A DNA stretch of 64,000 bases from Methanosarcina barkeri str. Wiesmoor (GTDB lineage: Archaea; Halobacteriota; Methanosarcinia; Methanosarcinales; Methanosarcinaceae): positions 2,976,001-3,040,000 of the forward strand of contig NZ_CP009526.1 in NCBI RefSeq assembly GCF_000969985.1, written 5' to 3'. Position numbers and translations under genes: made by a program. Numbering within the stretch: the stretch's first letter is position 1; each line of letters starts with the position of its first letter. The notes beneath the pieces were generated by a model. That model was given only the letters and a program-made list of their open reading frames with translations. It did no database searches and was not told the origin of the DNA. Positions 1-8,534 of this stretch are shown here, in pieces.

Positions 1-413
1 TAGAATCAGAGATGTCAATGAGTTTCGGATCATGGAAAATACTTCTGAGACTTTTATATATTTTGAGGATAAAACATATTTTGGGATAGACTCAATGTTC
101 ATGTAACCTGCTGCAATCATCCCTGATATCAATGCCAATTCTATTCATAGCGGCTTCAATTTAACCAAATCAAATGTAAAACTAAAAATAAATTCATTGA
201 TCATCGGTTAAGGAATTTTCTTGCCTGAAAGCTATCGATTTTGCATTAGAAGCCGGCATTAAATTTTGGCCTATTTACATGAAATCGATATCCTGTTCCA
301 GCTCATAATTTATTAAAATATTTGATAAATGTTGAGGAAATTGACGCAATTTGCCACAATTCCTCACTTAACCGAAGACACATGAAAATAGATTTAATCT
401 CTAGCCACAGTTT
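1..413. other. Gene-free left edge
   Basis: This is A+T-rich DNA beyond the 3' end of the sarcinarray array. I see no convincing gene, RNA or repeat. Short open stretches on both strands have no recognisable domain. Confidence 0.5.
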
Positions 414-1043
414 TTACCGGCGAGAGAGTTTGAGGAATACAAGCACAAGTGCCGAAATTGCAGTTACTAAACTAAAAGCTGGTGCAGACGCTGGTAAAGA
501 TGAATTTTCTGAAGCTGGCTGCCCAGAAATTGGTTGATTTTCGGATGCAGGTTGCTCAGAAGTAGGAGTTTCGCCTTGGTAGTGTTCGTTGGAGATTGTG
601 CAGTAGGCAACTGTAAAACCACTGTTTACCAAAATATCTCCTGTATTAAAATCGTTTATCTGATAAACAATGTCAATTGGCATAGAGCCTCCAGCCCACT
701 TTTCAGTAGGCTTAATTGTCCATTGATAGAGAATACTGGAGTTTTCTTCCATTACATCAGCCCGATATACATTCGTTTTTGAAGTTGAACCATTTATAAT
801 TTCAAAATAACCTTCTCCGATCTCACTTAACTCTACAGACACCTCTGACTTTTGAGAAACGGTAAGGTTTATACCGACAGTAAAAGGTTCTCCAATCTTT
901 AGAACCGGCTTTGCAACTTCAGTACCTGGAAGAAGTTTATTATTGTAATATACATCCATTTTGCCATATGGACTATCTGCAGCTACGTTTCCTGTTAATA
1001 AAACTATACAAAATGCTCCAATTAGAATCAGTTTTGCTCTCAT
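414..1043 (-). CDS. Sarcinarray family surface protein S9 (last in array)
   Basis: This is a 209-residue predicted exported protein. It has an N-terminal signal peptide (about residues 1-22), then the family hallmark SPYGKMDVYYNNKLLPG and a KIGEPF motif. Near residue 145 is AYCTISNEHYQGETPTSEQP, followed by a Ser/Pro/Gln-rich linker and a C-terminal tripartite tail of small residues, a hydrophobic helix (FSLVTAISALVLVF) and basic residues. That tail resembles archaeal sorting or anchoring signals. The centre is of type I (LTVSQKSEV...EIGEGYFEI). It is almost identical in DNA to S1 at the other end of the array: I count about eight amino-acid differences, mostly near the C terminus. The function of the family is unknown; location at the cell surface is inferred. 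Confidence 0.85.
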   Translation of the reverse strand: MRAKLILIGAFCIVLLTGNVAADSPYGKMDVYYNNKLLPGTEVAKPVLKIGEPFTVGINLTVSQKSEVSVELSEIGEGYFEIINGSTSKTNVYRADVMEENSSILYQWTIKPTEKWAGGSMPIDIVYQINDFNTGDILVNSGFTVAYCTISNEHYQGETPTSEQPASENQPISGQPASENSSLPASAPAFSLVTAISALVLVFLKLSRR

Positions 1044-1112
1044 ATTTCTGCACCTAATTCTGAGATAAGATTATCGTGTCCTGCTTTCACTATAGAATAG
1101 CTTCAAGTTCAT
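1044..1112 (-). pseudogene. Minimal remnant of the long gene's 3' end
   Basis: Between S8 and S9 the minus strand encodes ELEAIL, which matches an internal site of the long protein. After two stops comes AGHDNLISELGAEI, which matches its last residues. Everything between is deleted. The ATG of S9 still overlaps the old stop codon as ATGA, as it does at the intact copy. Confidence 0.7.
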
Positions 1113-1739
1113 TTACTGTCGAGATAATATGAGGAATACAAGCACAAGTGCCGAAATTGCAGTTACTAAACTAAAAGCTGGTGAAGATGCTGGTGAAGAT
1201 GAATTTTCTGAAGTTGGCTTTTTTGAAGTGGGTTGGTTTTCGGACTCAGACTGCTCAAAAGTAGGAGTTTCGCCTTGGTAATGTTCGTTGGAGATATAGG
1301 GATAAGCTACTGTGAATTCACCTTGAACCAGAGGTTTATCTTCACCGACATTATGTATTTGATACCAAATATTCACAGGCATTGTTCCACCTTCCCATTC
1401 TCCAGTTGGTTTTAGTATCCATTCGTAAGTATATGTTCCAGGATCTAAGGATTCAAAATATAACTTTTTATCAAACTCTGAAGGACCAGTTATAACTTCA
1501 TAAGGTGTTCCCACTCTTAAACTGCAAATTTTTACAAATAATATCGATGTCTGGTTCAATGTTAAATCAATTTTTACTTTAAACGGTTCTCCTATTTTCA
1601 GTGTAGGTTTAACTACTTCTTTTCCCGGTAAAAGCTGATCATTATAGTAAACATCTATAGTACCATATTGAGAACCTGCTGAAACGATATTTGTCAACAA
1701 AAGAAGTACCATTCCAAGTATAAAAATTCTAAATTTCAT
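1113..1739 (-). CDS. Sarcinarray family surface protein S8
   Basis: This 208-residue member has a signal peptide of its own type (begins MKFRIFILG) and the family start GSQYGTIDVYYNDQLLPG. Its centre is of type II: LTLNQTSILFVKICSL, PYEVITGPSEF, and a YFESLDPGTYTYEWILKP block shared with S6 and S3. The last 60 residues, with the QGETPT linker and anchor helix ending FLILSRQ, are close to all other copies. It starts two bases after the stop of the orphan domain ORF 1742-2080, so the two are probably co-transcribed. Confidence 0.85.
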   Translation of the reverse strand: MKFRIFILGMVLLLLTNIVSAGSQYGTIDVYYNDQLLPGKEVVKPTLKIGEPFKVKIDLTLNQTSILFVKICSLRVGTPYEVITGPSEFDKKLYFESLDPGTYTYEWILKPTGEWEGGTMPVNIWYQIHNVGEDKPLVQGEFTVAYPYISNEHYQGETPTFEQSESENQPTSKKPTSENSSSPASSPAFSLVTAISALVLVFLILSRQ

Positions 1740-1741
1740 GA

Positions 1742-2080
1742 TTATTCACCAAATTGTGCAACAAGAGTTTCATATCCAGCTGATTTTTCAGTAGAACCAC
1801 CTGTTTTATCTCCAACTCCTTTTGGACCAGGCCCAACTATAGTATTAGAGTACACAACAAATTGAAATGTTAGTGGAACGTTATCTCCAATGTATTTTCC
1901 ATTGTGTAAGATTGAATCATCTTTTCTGATGTACATCTGTCCTTTATGCCCAAAGTAAGGTTTAGGAATAACTTCATTATCGTTATCGTTGACTTTAAAT
2001 TCATTATACATTCCAACTGCTTCATATGACCACACATTAACCGTAAAAATCCAGTATGATGGCAATACCTGCGATCCCAT
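1742..2080 (-). CDS. Orphan C-terminal domain of the long surface protein (open copy)
   Basis: This is an uninterrupted frame of about 112 residues, beginning MGSQVLPSYWIFTVNVW and ending KSAGYETLVAQFGE. It corresponds to the last ~120 residues of the long protein encoded at 8531-12889. A deletion joined ...GVANGI directly to the LPPHW region, and an ATG in the new frame can start translation. It has no signal peptide or membrane helix. It is the only truncated copy in the array that still reads through the whole domain. It may be a chance survivor rather than a functional gene. Confidence 0.5.
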   Translation of the reverse strand: MGSQVLPSYWIFTVNVWSYEAVGMYNEFKVNDNDNEVIPKPYFGHKGQMYIRKDDSILHNGKYIGDNVPLTFQFVVYSNTIVGPGPKGVGDKTGGSTEKSAGYETLVAQFGE

Positions 2081-2136
2081 TCGCAACTCCTATTTTGATG
2101 TCAATACCCCTCTATTTAGAATAGCCTCAAGTTCAT

Positions 2137-2766
2137 TTACTGTCGAGATAATCTGAGGAATACAAGCACAAGTGCCAAAACCGCAGTTACTAAACTGAAA
2201 GCTGGTGCAGACGCTGGTGAAGAGGAATTTTCTGAGGCTGACTGCCCAGAAATTGGTTGATTTTCGGATGCAGACTGCTCAGAAGTAGGAGTTTCGCCTT
2301 CGTAGTATTCGTTGGAGATTGTGCAGTAAGCAACTGTAAAGCCGCCATTAACGAGTCTATCACCCGTTTCAAAATCATCTATTTGATATACAATGTCAAT
2401 TGGTATAGAGCCGCCAGCCCACTTTTCAGTAGGAGTTACTGTCCATTTATACATTAAAGAAGAATTTTTCTCAATTACATCTGCCCTATATTTATTCATT
2501 TTTGAAGTTGGACCATTTACAATTAAAAAATACCCGTCCCCAATTTCACTTAACTTTAAAGCCACTTCTGATTTTTGGTAAACAGTTAAATTTATACCAA
2601 CAGTAAAAGGCTCTCCAATTTTTATAACCGGTTTTGCTATTTCTTTCCCAGGTAAAAGCTCATCATTATAGTAAACATCAATTTTGCCATACGGACTATC
2701 CGCAGCTACACTTTCTGTTAACAAAATAATACAAAATATCCCAATAAGAATCAATTTTATTTTCAT
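2137..2766 (-). CDS. Sarcinarray family surface protein S7
   Basis: This 209-residue member has a signal peptide beginning MKIKLILIGIFC, related to those of S1 and S9. It carries SPYGKIDVYYNDELLPG and a type I centre (LTVYQKSEVALKLSEIGDGYF), plus the conserved tail with the YYEGETPT variant and the anchor helix. The start codon overlaps the stop of the upstream decayed domain by 4 bases (ATGA), preserving the translational-coupling geometry of the intact S1 junction. Confidence 0.85.
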   Translation of the reverse strand: MKIKLILIGIFCIILLTESVAADSPYGKIDVYYNDELLPGKEIAKPVIKIGEPFTVGINLTVYQKSEVALKLSEIGDGYFLIVNGPTSKMNKYRADVIEKNSSLMYKWTVTPTEKWAGGSIPIDIVYQIDDFETGDRLVNGGFTVAYCTISNEYYEGETPTSEQSASENQPISGQSASENSSSPASAPAFSLVTAVLALVLVFLRLSRQ

Positions 2767-3351
2767 ATTTCTGCACCCAATTCTGAAATAAGTTCATCAT
2801 ATCCAGCTGATTTTTCAGCAGAATCACCGATTTTATCTCCTACTCCTTTTGGACCTGGACCAACTACTGTAGCAGAATACCCACTAAAATGGAAGGTCAT
2901 CTGTGTATTATCTCCAAGCCACAAAGTACTTTCATCATTATTTTTTTGAAGGGTGTTTGATGTATTCATCTTGTCTCACATACCTTTGTCCTTTATGCCC
3001 AAAATAAGGTTCAAGAATTACCTCGTTATCGTTATCAATAACAGTAAATACCTGATATTTTCCCACAATTTCATAATTCCACACATTAACCGTAAAAATC
3101 CAGTGTGGAGGCAATACTGGTAACCCACATGGAACAACTGCCATTGTCCTGTCCAGTCTTTTTGAAATTTTATATCCGATTTCACCAGAATATTTGTCAG
3201 CAGTTTTATTTTCCAGGTTTTTCAGCTCGCCATCAGTTATTCCAAAACCGACATCAATAGCTTCATTTTTTTACTGTAACTGTTCAGATCCCATTTGCAA
3301 CTCCGATTTTGATGTCAATACCCCCTCTATTTAGAATAGCTTCAAGTTCAT
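2763..3351 (-). pseudogene. Long decayed copy of the surface protein C-terminal region
   Basis: The minus strand encodes a region matching about the last 190 residues of the long protein. It is broken by frame changes near 3260-3290 and at a 7-base A/T run near 2941-2947, where the frame ending HPSKK is replaced by the frame containing NNDESTLWLG. The second part, ending ISELGAEI, is open down to the S7 start. It is one of the two longest remnants in the array. Confidence 0.75.
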
Positions 3352-3978
3352 TTACTGGCGAGATAATCTGAAGAATACAAGCATAAGTGCCGAAATTGCA
3401 GTTACTAAACTAAAAGCTGGTGCAGATGCTGGTGAAGGTGAATTTTCTAAAGCTGGCTTTTTTGAAGTGTGTTGATTTTCGGTTTCAGGTTGCTCAGAAG
3501 TAGGAGTTTCGCCTTCGTAGTATTCGTTGGAAACATGAGGGTACGCAACTGTAAATTCTCCTTTTACAGCAGGCTCATCTTCTCCCTCTTCGTGTACCTG
3601 GTACCAGAAGTTTAGGGGCATAGACCAATCTGCTGATTCTTTGGTAGGCTTCAAAACCCATTCAAAAGTATATATTCCCGGATCTAAGGATTCAAAGTGT
3701 TTCTTTTCAGCAAATTTAGAAGGACCTTCAATTACCTCATAAGGAGATTCAGATCCAATACTATCAACTTCAATAAATAATCTTGATTTTTGATTTAGTA
3801 TTATAACTATCTTTACCTTAAATGGCTCCCCAATCTTCAAAACTGGTTTTGCAACTTCTTTTCCAGGTAGTATTTTATCATTATAATAAACGTCAATTGA
3901 GCCGTAGGGAGAAGATGCAGAAACAATGTCAACAAGCGACAGTAAAAGAAACCCTAAAATTAGAACTCCAGCTTTCAT
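3352..3978 (-). CDS. Sarcinarray family surface protein S6
   Basis: This 208-residue member has the MKAGVLILG signal peptide shared with S2, S3 and S5, the SSPYGSIDVYYNDKILPG start and a type II centre (ILNQKSRLFIEVDSIG, SPYEVIEGPSKF, HFESLDPGIYTFEW). It has AYPHVSNEYYEGETPT and the common anchor tail. A GGAG-like ribosome site (AGGAGAAAGCAAATG) precedes the start. It is preceded by the short-type remnant. Confidence 0.85.
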   Translation of the reverse strand: MKAGVLILGFLLLSLVDIVSASSPYGSIDVYYNDKILPGKEVAKPVLKIGEPFKVKIVIILNQKSRLFIEVDSIGSESPYEVIEGPSKFAEKKHFESLDPGIYTFEWVLKPTKESADWSMPLNFWYQVHEEGEDEPAVKGEFTVAYPHVSNEYYEGETPTSEQPETENQHTSKKPALENSPSPASAPAFSLVTAISALMLVFFRLSRQ

Positions 3979-4189
3979 TTGCTTTCTCCTAATCTTGATA
4001 AAAGATATTCGTATTCTATTGATTCTTCAGTGCTTTTTCCCAGTTTATCCCCAACACTTTTCTTCTTCTTTCACTTCATGGTTTCACACATTAACCGTAA
4101 AAATCAGGTGCATTAGCATACCTGCGATTCATTTGCAACTACTATTTTGATGCCAATACCCCCTCTATATAGAATAGCTTCAAGTTCAT
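3979..4189 (-). pseudogene. Short-type remnant of the long gene's 3' end
   Basis: The minus strand keeps three islands of the long protein: a piece before the ANGI site, IFTVNV followed by a stop, and SVGDKLGKSTEESIEYEYLL at the end. The parts between are deleted. The same deletions occur at 4814-5026, 6854-7065 and 7693-7904, so the block was copied after it decayed. Confidence 0.7.
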
Positions 4190-4813
4190 TTACTGGCGAG
4201 ATAATCTGAAGAATACAGGCACAAGTGCCGAAATCGCAGTTACTAAACTGAAAGCTGGCGCAGACGCTGGTGAAGATGAATTTACTGAAGCTGGCTTTTT
4301 TGAAGTGGGTTGGTTTTCGGACTCAAACTGCTCAAAAGTCGGAGTTTCGCCTTGGTAGTGTTCGTAGGAGATTGTGCAGTAGGCGGTGGTGAATTCACTG
4401 TTTACTACGGGTTCAGGATTGCCTTTTTCTACTATTGAATAGTGAAAATTGATAGGAAGCGATCCACCAGCCCATTTATCTGTTGGTACTACTGTCCATT
4501 CAAAAACATGAGATTCATTTGCTTTCAAAATTGTACTTGAGTATCGATTCATTTTTGAAGGTCCATCTACAACCTCAAAATAACCTTCCCCTAGTTCGGT
4601 GAGTTGACCAGATACTTTGTATTCTTGATAAACAGTCATGTTTACTTTGAGATTAAATGGCTCTCCAATCTTTAAGAGAGGTTTTGCCACTTCTGCGCCT
4701 GGAAGAAGCTTATCATTATAATAAACATCAATTGAGCCGTAGGGAGAAGATGCAGAAACAATGTCAACAAGCGACAGTAAAAGCAACCCTAAAATTAGAA
4801 CTCCAGCTTTCAT
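4190..4813 (-). CDS. Sarcinarray family surface protein S5
   Basis: This 207-residue member has the MKAGV signal peptide and first ~45 codons almost identical to S2, S3 and S6. Its centre is a type I variant (MTVYQEYKVSGQLTELGEGYFEVV, HVFEWTVVPTDKWAGG, IVEKGNPEPVVNS) that looks closest to S4. The conserved linker and anchor tail follow, ending VFFRLSRQ. The mixture of one signal-peptide group with another centre type suggests recombination inside the gene. Confidence 0.85.
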   Translation of the reverse strand: MKAGVLILGLLLLSLVDIVSASSPYGSIDVYYNDKLLPGAEVAKPLLKIGEPFNLKVNMTVYQEYKVSGQLTELGEGYFEVVDGPSKMNRYSSTILKANESHVFEWTVVPTDKWAGGSLPINFHYSIVEKGNPEPVVNSEFTTAYCTISYEHYQGETPTFEQFESENQPTSKKPASVNSSSPASAPAFSLVTAISALVPVFFRLSRQ

Positions 4814-5026
4814 TTGTTTTCTCCTAATCTTGATAAAAGATATTCGTATTCTATTGATTCTTCAGTGCTTTTTCCCAGTTTATCCCCAACACTTTTCTTC
4901 TTCTTTCACTTCGTAGTTTCACACATTAACCGTAAAAATCAAGTGTGGCGGCAATACCTGCAATCCCATTTGCACCTCCGATTTTGATGTCGTTACTCAC
5001 TCTATTCAGAATAGCTTCAAGTTCAT
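4814..5026 (-). pseudogene. Short-type remnant of the long gene's 3' end
   Basis: Reading the minus strand gives AILNRVSNDIKIGGANGI joined to AGIAATLDFYG and a stop. The first part matches the long protein; the second is its LPPHWIFTV region in the wrong frame. A terminal island that includes SVGDKLGKSTEESIEYE follows. The deletion pattern is the same as at 3979-4189. Confidence 0.75.
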
Positions 5027-5659
5027 TTACTGGCGAGAGAAGCTGAAGAATACAAGCATAAGTGCCGAAATTGCAGTTACTAAACTGAAAGCTGGTGCAG
5101 ATGCTGGCGAAGATGAATTTTCTGAAGATGGCTGCCCAGAAATTGGTTGATTTTCGGTTTCAGGTTGCTCAGATGTAGGAGTTTCGCCTTGGTAATGTTC
5201 GTTGGAGATTGTGCAGTAGGCGACTGTAAAACCGCTATTGATAAGAGGTTCAGAGTCACCATGAGCAAGAATTGTATAATATATATCTAGAGGCAATGAT
5301 CCACCACTCCACTTTTCAGTAGGTTCAACAGTCCATTCGTATTCTTTAGAAGAATTTGCTTCTAAGATGTCTGGTTTGGAGTATTCTTCGATTCTTGATG
5401 TTGGACCTTTTATAATTTTGAATGAATCTTTTTCCATGCACGATAAAGAGACATAAACATCACTTTTTTGATATACTGTCAGATTAATTTTTACTTTAAA
5501 TGACTCTTCAATTTTTAAAGTAGGCTTAGCCGTTTCTTTTCCAGGTAAAAGTTTGTCATTATAATATACATCCATTGAACCATATTGAGATTCTGCAAGT
5601 GTGGTGCTTGGAATAATTAACAAAAATATAACCAAAGAACATACCCATCTCATTTTCAT
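5027..5659 (-). CDS. Sarcinarray family surface protein S4
   Basis: At 210 residues this is the longest member. Its signal peptide (MKMRWVCSLVIFLLIIPSTT) is unlike the others. It carries ESQYGSMDVYYNDKLLPG and a type I-like centre (LTVYQKSDVYVSLSCMEKDSFKII, ILAHGDSEPLINS) related to S5. The common linker and anchor tail end VFFSFSRQ. A strong AGGAGGG ribosome site lies 8-9 bases before the ATG. Confidence 0.85.
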   Translation of the reverse strand: MKMRWVCSLVIFLLIIPSTTLAESQYGSMDVYYNDKLLPGKETAKPTLKIEESFKVKINLTVYQKSDVYVSLSCMEKDSFKIIKGPTSRIEEYSKPDILEANSSKEYEWTVEPTEKWSGGSLPLDIYYTILAHGDSEPLINSGFTVAYCTISNEHYQGETPTSEQPETENQPISGQPSSENSSSPASAPAFSLVTAISALMLVFFSFSRQ

Positions 5660-6229
5660 TCTATTTTCCCTCCTAATTATTTCAGAAGGTTTTCATAATC
5701 TTCTGATCTTTCATCCGATCCTCCATTTTTATCTCCAACACCTTTTAGCTCTGGGCCTATTATTGTTGTCGCGTAACCGCTAAAGTGGAAAGTAACCATT
5801 TCATTGGTTCCTAGACTCAAGGCAATCCCATTTTTTATCTTTTTTAAAAGGGTGAAATATTGGTGTTTTTTCTCTAACGTATTTCTGCCCCTTATGCCCG
5901 AAATAAGGCTTAGGAATTGCTTCATTATCGTTATCAATAACAGTAAATGCCTGATATTTTCCCACAATTTCATAAGTCCACAAATTAACCGTAAAAACAA
6001 CTCGCATGGAACAACTACCATTGTCCGATCCAGTTTTTTCAAAATTTTATCTCCGATTTCACCGGACTATTTGTCAGCAGTTTCATTTGCTAGGTTTTTC
6101 AGCTCTCTATTGATTCTTCCAAAACCGGTATCAATAACTTCACTTTTTTTACTGTAACTGCACAGATCCCATTTGCAACTCCGATTTTGATGTCAATACC
6201 TCCTCTATTTAGAATAGCCTCAAGTTCAT
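5660..6229 (-). pseudogene. Long decayed copy of the surface protein C-terminal region
   Basis: The minus strand matches the last ~190 residues of the long protein. A deletion after KKLDRTMVVVPCE removes LPVLPPHW and shifts the frame, so FTVNLWTYEIVGKYQAF is read in a second frame. The original frame returns at about 5830 (IALSLGTNEMVTFHFSGYA...). The region before 6042 contains a stop (TADK then stop) and further frame changes. A 121-codon open frame spans 5677-6042, but half of it is out of register. Confidence 0.7.
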
Positions 6230-6853
6230 TTACTGGCGAGAGATTCTGAGAAATACAAGCACAAGTGCCGAAATTGCAGTTAATAAATTGAAATCTGGTG
6301 CAGATGCTGGTGAAGGTGAATTTTCTGAAGATGGCTGCCCAGAAATTGATTGATTTTCGGTTTCAGGTTGCTCAGAAGTAGGAGTTTCGCCTTCGTAGTA
6401 TTCGTTGGAGATTGTGCAGTAGGCGATGGTGAATTCTCCTTTTATAGCAGGTTCGTCTTCTTCAGGAAGGTTAATCTGATACCAAAAGTTTAATGGAATA
6501 GAACCTCCAGCCCATTCATCTGTAGGTACAATCGTCCATTCAAAAGTATATTTACCAGAATCTAAAGACTTAATGTATTTTGTTTTTTCAAATTCTGATG
6601 GACCATCTATAACTTCAAAAAAATTTCCACCTAAACTGCAAACTTGCACAAACAAAGTACTGGTTTGATTTAATGTCATCTCTACTTTTACTTTGAAAGG
6701 CTCTCCAATTTTAAGTGTAGGTTTTGCAACCTCTTTTCCAAGTAGTATTTTATCATTATAATAAACATCAATTGAGCCGTAGGGAGAAGATGCAGAAACA
6801 ATGTCAACAAGCGACAGTAAAAGCAACCCTAAAATTAGAACTCCAGCTTTCAT
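6230..6853 (-). CDS. Sarcinarray family surface protein S3
   Basis: This 207-residue member has the MKAGV signal peptide and SSPYGSIDVYYNDKILLG, with a type II centre (MTLNQTSTLFVQVCSLGGNFFEVI, YIKSLDSGKYTFEWTIVP). The EYYEGETPT linker and an anchor tail with APDFNLLTAISALVLVFL follow. It combines the S2/S5/S6 5' end with the S6/S8 type of centre. Confidence 0.85.
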   Translation of the reverse strand: MKAGVLILGLLLLSLVDIVSASSPYGSIDVYYNDKILLGKEVAKPTLKIGEPFKVKVEMTLNQTSTLFVQVCSLGGNFFEVIDGPSEFEKTKYIKSLDSGKYTFEWTIVPTDEWAGGSIPLNFWYQINLPEEDEPAIKGEFTIAYCTISNEYYEGETPTSEQPETENQSISGQPSSENSPSPASAPDFNLLTAISALVLVFLRISRQ

Positions 6854-7065
6854 TTGCTTTCTCCTAATCTTGATAAAAGATATTCGTATTCTATTGATTC
6901 TTCAGTGCTTTTTCCCAGTTTATCCCCAACACTTTTCTTCTTCTTTCACTTCATGGTTTCACACATTAACCGTAAAAATCAAGTGTGTTAGCATACCTGC
7001 GATCCCATTTGCACCTACGATTTTGATGTCAGTATCTACTCTGTTCAGAATAGCTTCAAATTCAT
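6854..7065 (-). pseudogene. Short-type remnant of the long gene's 3' end
   Basis: The islands, stops and deletions are the same as at 3979-4189, and it is nearly identical in sequence to 7693-7904. It begins in the AILNR region (gttcagaatagctt on the plus strand at about 7044) and ends at the S3 start. Confidence 0.7.
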
Positions 7066-7692
7066 TTACTGTCGAGATAATCTGAGGAATACAAGCACAA
7101 GTGCAGAAATCGCAGTTACTAAACTGTAAGCTGGTGCAGATGCTGATGAAGATGAATTATCTGAAGCTGGCTTTTTTGAAGTGGGTTGATTTTTGGAAGC
7201 AGGCTGCTCAGAAGTAGGAGTTTCGCCTTGGTAATGTTCGTTGGAGATTGCGCAGTAGGCGATGGTAAATTTTCCTTCTACTAAACTCTCTACTGTCTCA
7301 AAGTCATTTATTTGATATACTAAGTTAATTGGTATAGATCCACCTGCCCAGTTACCAGTGGGTCTAACAGTCCACTCATACATTTTAGTAGAGTTTTCAT
7401 CCAGAATTTCAGTTCCATAATCTTTCATTTTAGAAGTCGAACCAGTAATAATCTCAAAGTCATTGTCTCCAATTTCAGACAACATTACGGAGACGTAACA
7501 TTTTTGGTAAACTGTGAGATTAATACCAACGTTAAATGGCTCCCCAATCTTCAAAACTGGTTTTGCAATCTCTTTACCAGGTAGTATTTTATCATTATAA
7601 TAAACGTCAATTGAGCCGTAGGGAGAAGATGCAGAAACAATGTCAACAAGCGCCAGTAAAAGCAACCCTAAAATTAGAACTCCAGCTTTCAT
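7066..7692 (-). CDS. Sarcinarray family surface protein S2
   Basis: This 208-residue member has the MKAGV signal peptide joined to a type I centre (LTVYQKCYVSVMLSEIGDNDFEII, INDFETVESLVEGKFTIAYC). The HYQGETPT linker is followed by the anchor tail APAYSLVTAISALVLVFLRL. With S1, it shows that neighbouring members can share the centre type but not the 5' end. Confidence 0.85.
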   Translation of the reverse strand: MKAGVLILGLLLLALVDIVSASSPYGSIDVYYNDKILPGKEIAKPVLKIGEPFNVGINLTVYQKCYVSVMLSEIGDNDFEIITGSTSKMKDYGTEILDENSTKMYEWTVRPTGNWAGGSIPINLVYQINDFETVESLVEGKFTIAYCAISNEHYQGETPTSEQPASKNQPTSKKPASDNSSSSASAPAYSLVTAISALVLVFLRLSRQ

Positions 7693-7904
7693 TTGTTTTC
7701 TCCTAATCTTGATAAAAGATATTCGTATTCTATTGATTCTTCAGTGCTTTTTCCCAGTTTATCCCCAACACTTTTCTTCTTCTTTCACTTCATGGTTTCA
7801 CACATTAACCGTAAAAATCAAGTGTGTTAGCATACCTGCGATCCCATTTGCACCTACGATTTTGATGTCAGTATCTACTCTGTTCAGAATAGCTTCAAGT
7901 TCAC
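7693..7904 (-). pseudogene. Short-type remnant of the long gene's 3' end
   Basis: This is the first truncated copy after S1. It has the same deletion set as the other three short remnants and is nearly identical to 6854-7065 over most of its length, including the frameshifted LPPHW island and the terminal KSTEESIEYE island. Confidence 0.7.
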
Positions 7905-8534
7905 TTACTGTCGAGACAATCTGAGGAATACAAGCACAAGTGCCGAAATCGCAGTTATTAAACTGAAAGCTGGTGCAGATGCTGATGGAGATGAATTTTC
8001 AGAAGCTGGCTGCCCAGAAATTGGTTGATTTTCGGATGCAGGTTGCTCAGAAGTAGGAGTTTCGCCTTTGTAGTGTTCGTTGGAGATTGTGCAGTAGGCA
8101 ACTGTAAAGCCACTGTTTACCAAAATATCTCCTGTTTTAAAATCGTTTATCTGATAAACAATGTCAATTGGCATAGAGCCTCCAGCCCACTTTTCAGTAG
8201 GCTTAATTGTCCATTGATAGAGAATACTGGAGTTTTCTTCCATTACATCAGCCCGATATACATTCGTTTTTGAAGTTGAACCATTTATAATTTCAAAATA
8301 ACCTTCTCCGATTTCACTTAACTCTACAGACACCTCTGACTTTTGAGAAACGGTAAGGTTTATACCGACAGTAAAAGGTTCTCCAATCTTTAGAACCGGC
8401 TTTGCAACTTCAGTACCTGGAAGAAGTTTATTATTGTAATATACATCCATTTTGCCATATGGACTATCTGCAGCTACGTTTCCTGTTAATAAAACTATAC
8501 AAAATGCTCCAATTAGAATCAGTTTTACTCTCAT
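7905..8534 (-). CDS. Sarcinarray family surface protein S1 (first in array)
   Basis: This 209-residue member has a signal peptide (MRVKLILIGAFCIVLLTGNVAA), SPYGKMDVYYNNKLLPG, a type I centre and the conserved C-terminal anchor. Its ATG overlaps the stop of the long gene by 4 bases, so translation is probably coupled and the two products probably work together. As the only member beside an intact long gene, it is the natural founder of the array. It is near-identical to S9, which lies about 7 kb away. Confidence 0.88.
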   Translation of the reverse strand: MRVKLILIGAFCIVLLTGNVAADSPYGKMDVYYNNKLLPGTEVAKPVLKIGEPFTVGINLTVSQKSEVSVELSEIGEGYFEIINGSTSKTNVYRADVMEENSSILYQWTIKPTEKWAGGSMPIDIVYQINDFKTGDILVNSGFTVAYCTISNEHYKGETPTSEQPASENQPISGQPASENSSPSASAPAFSLITAISALVLVFLRLSRQ

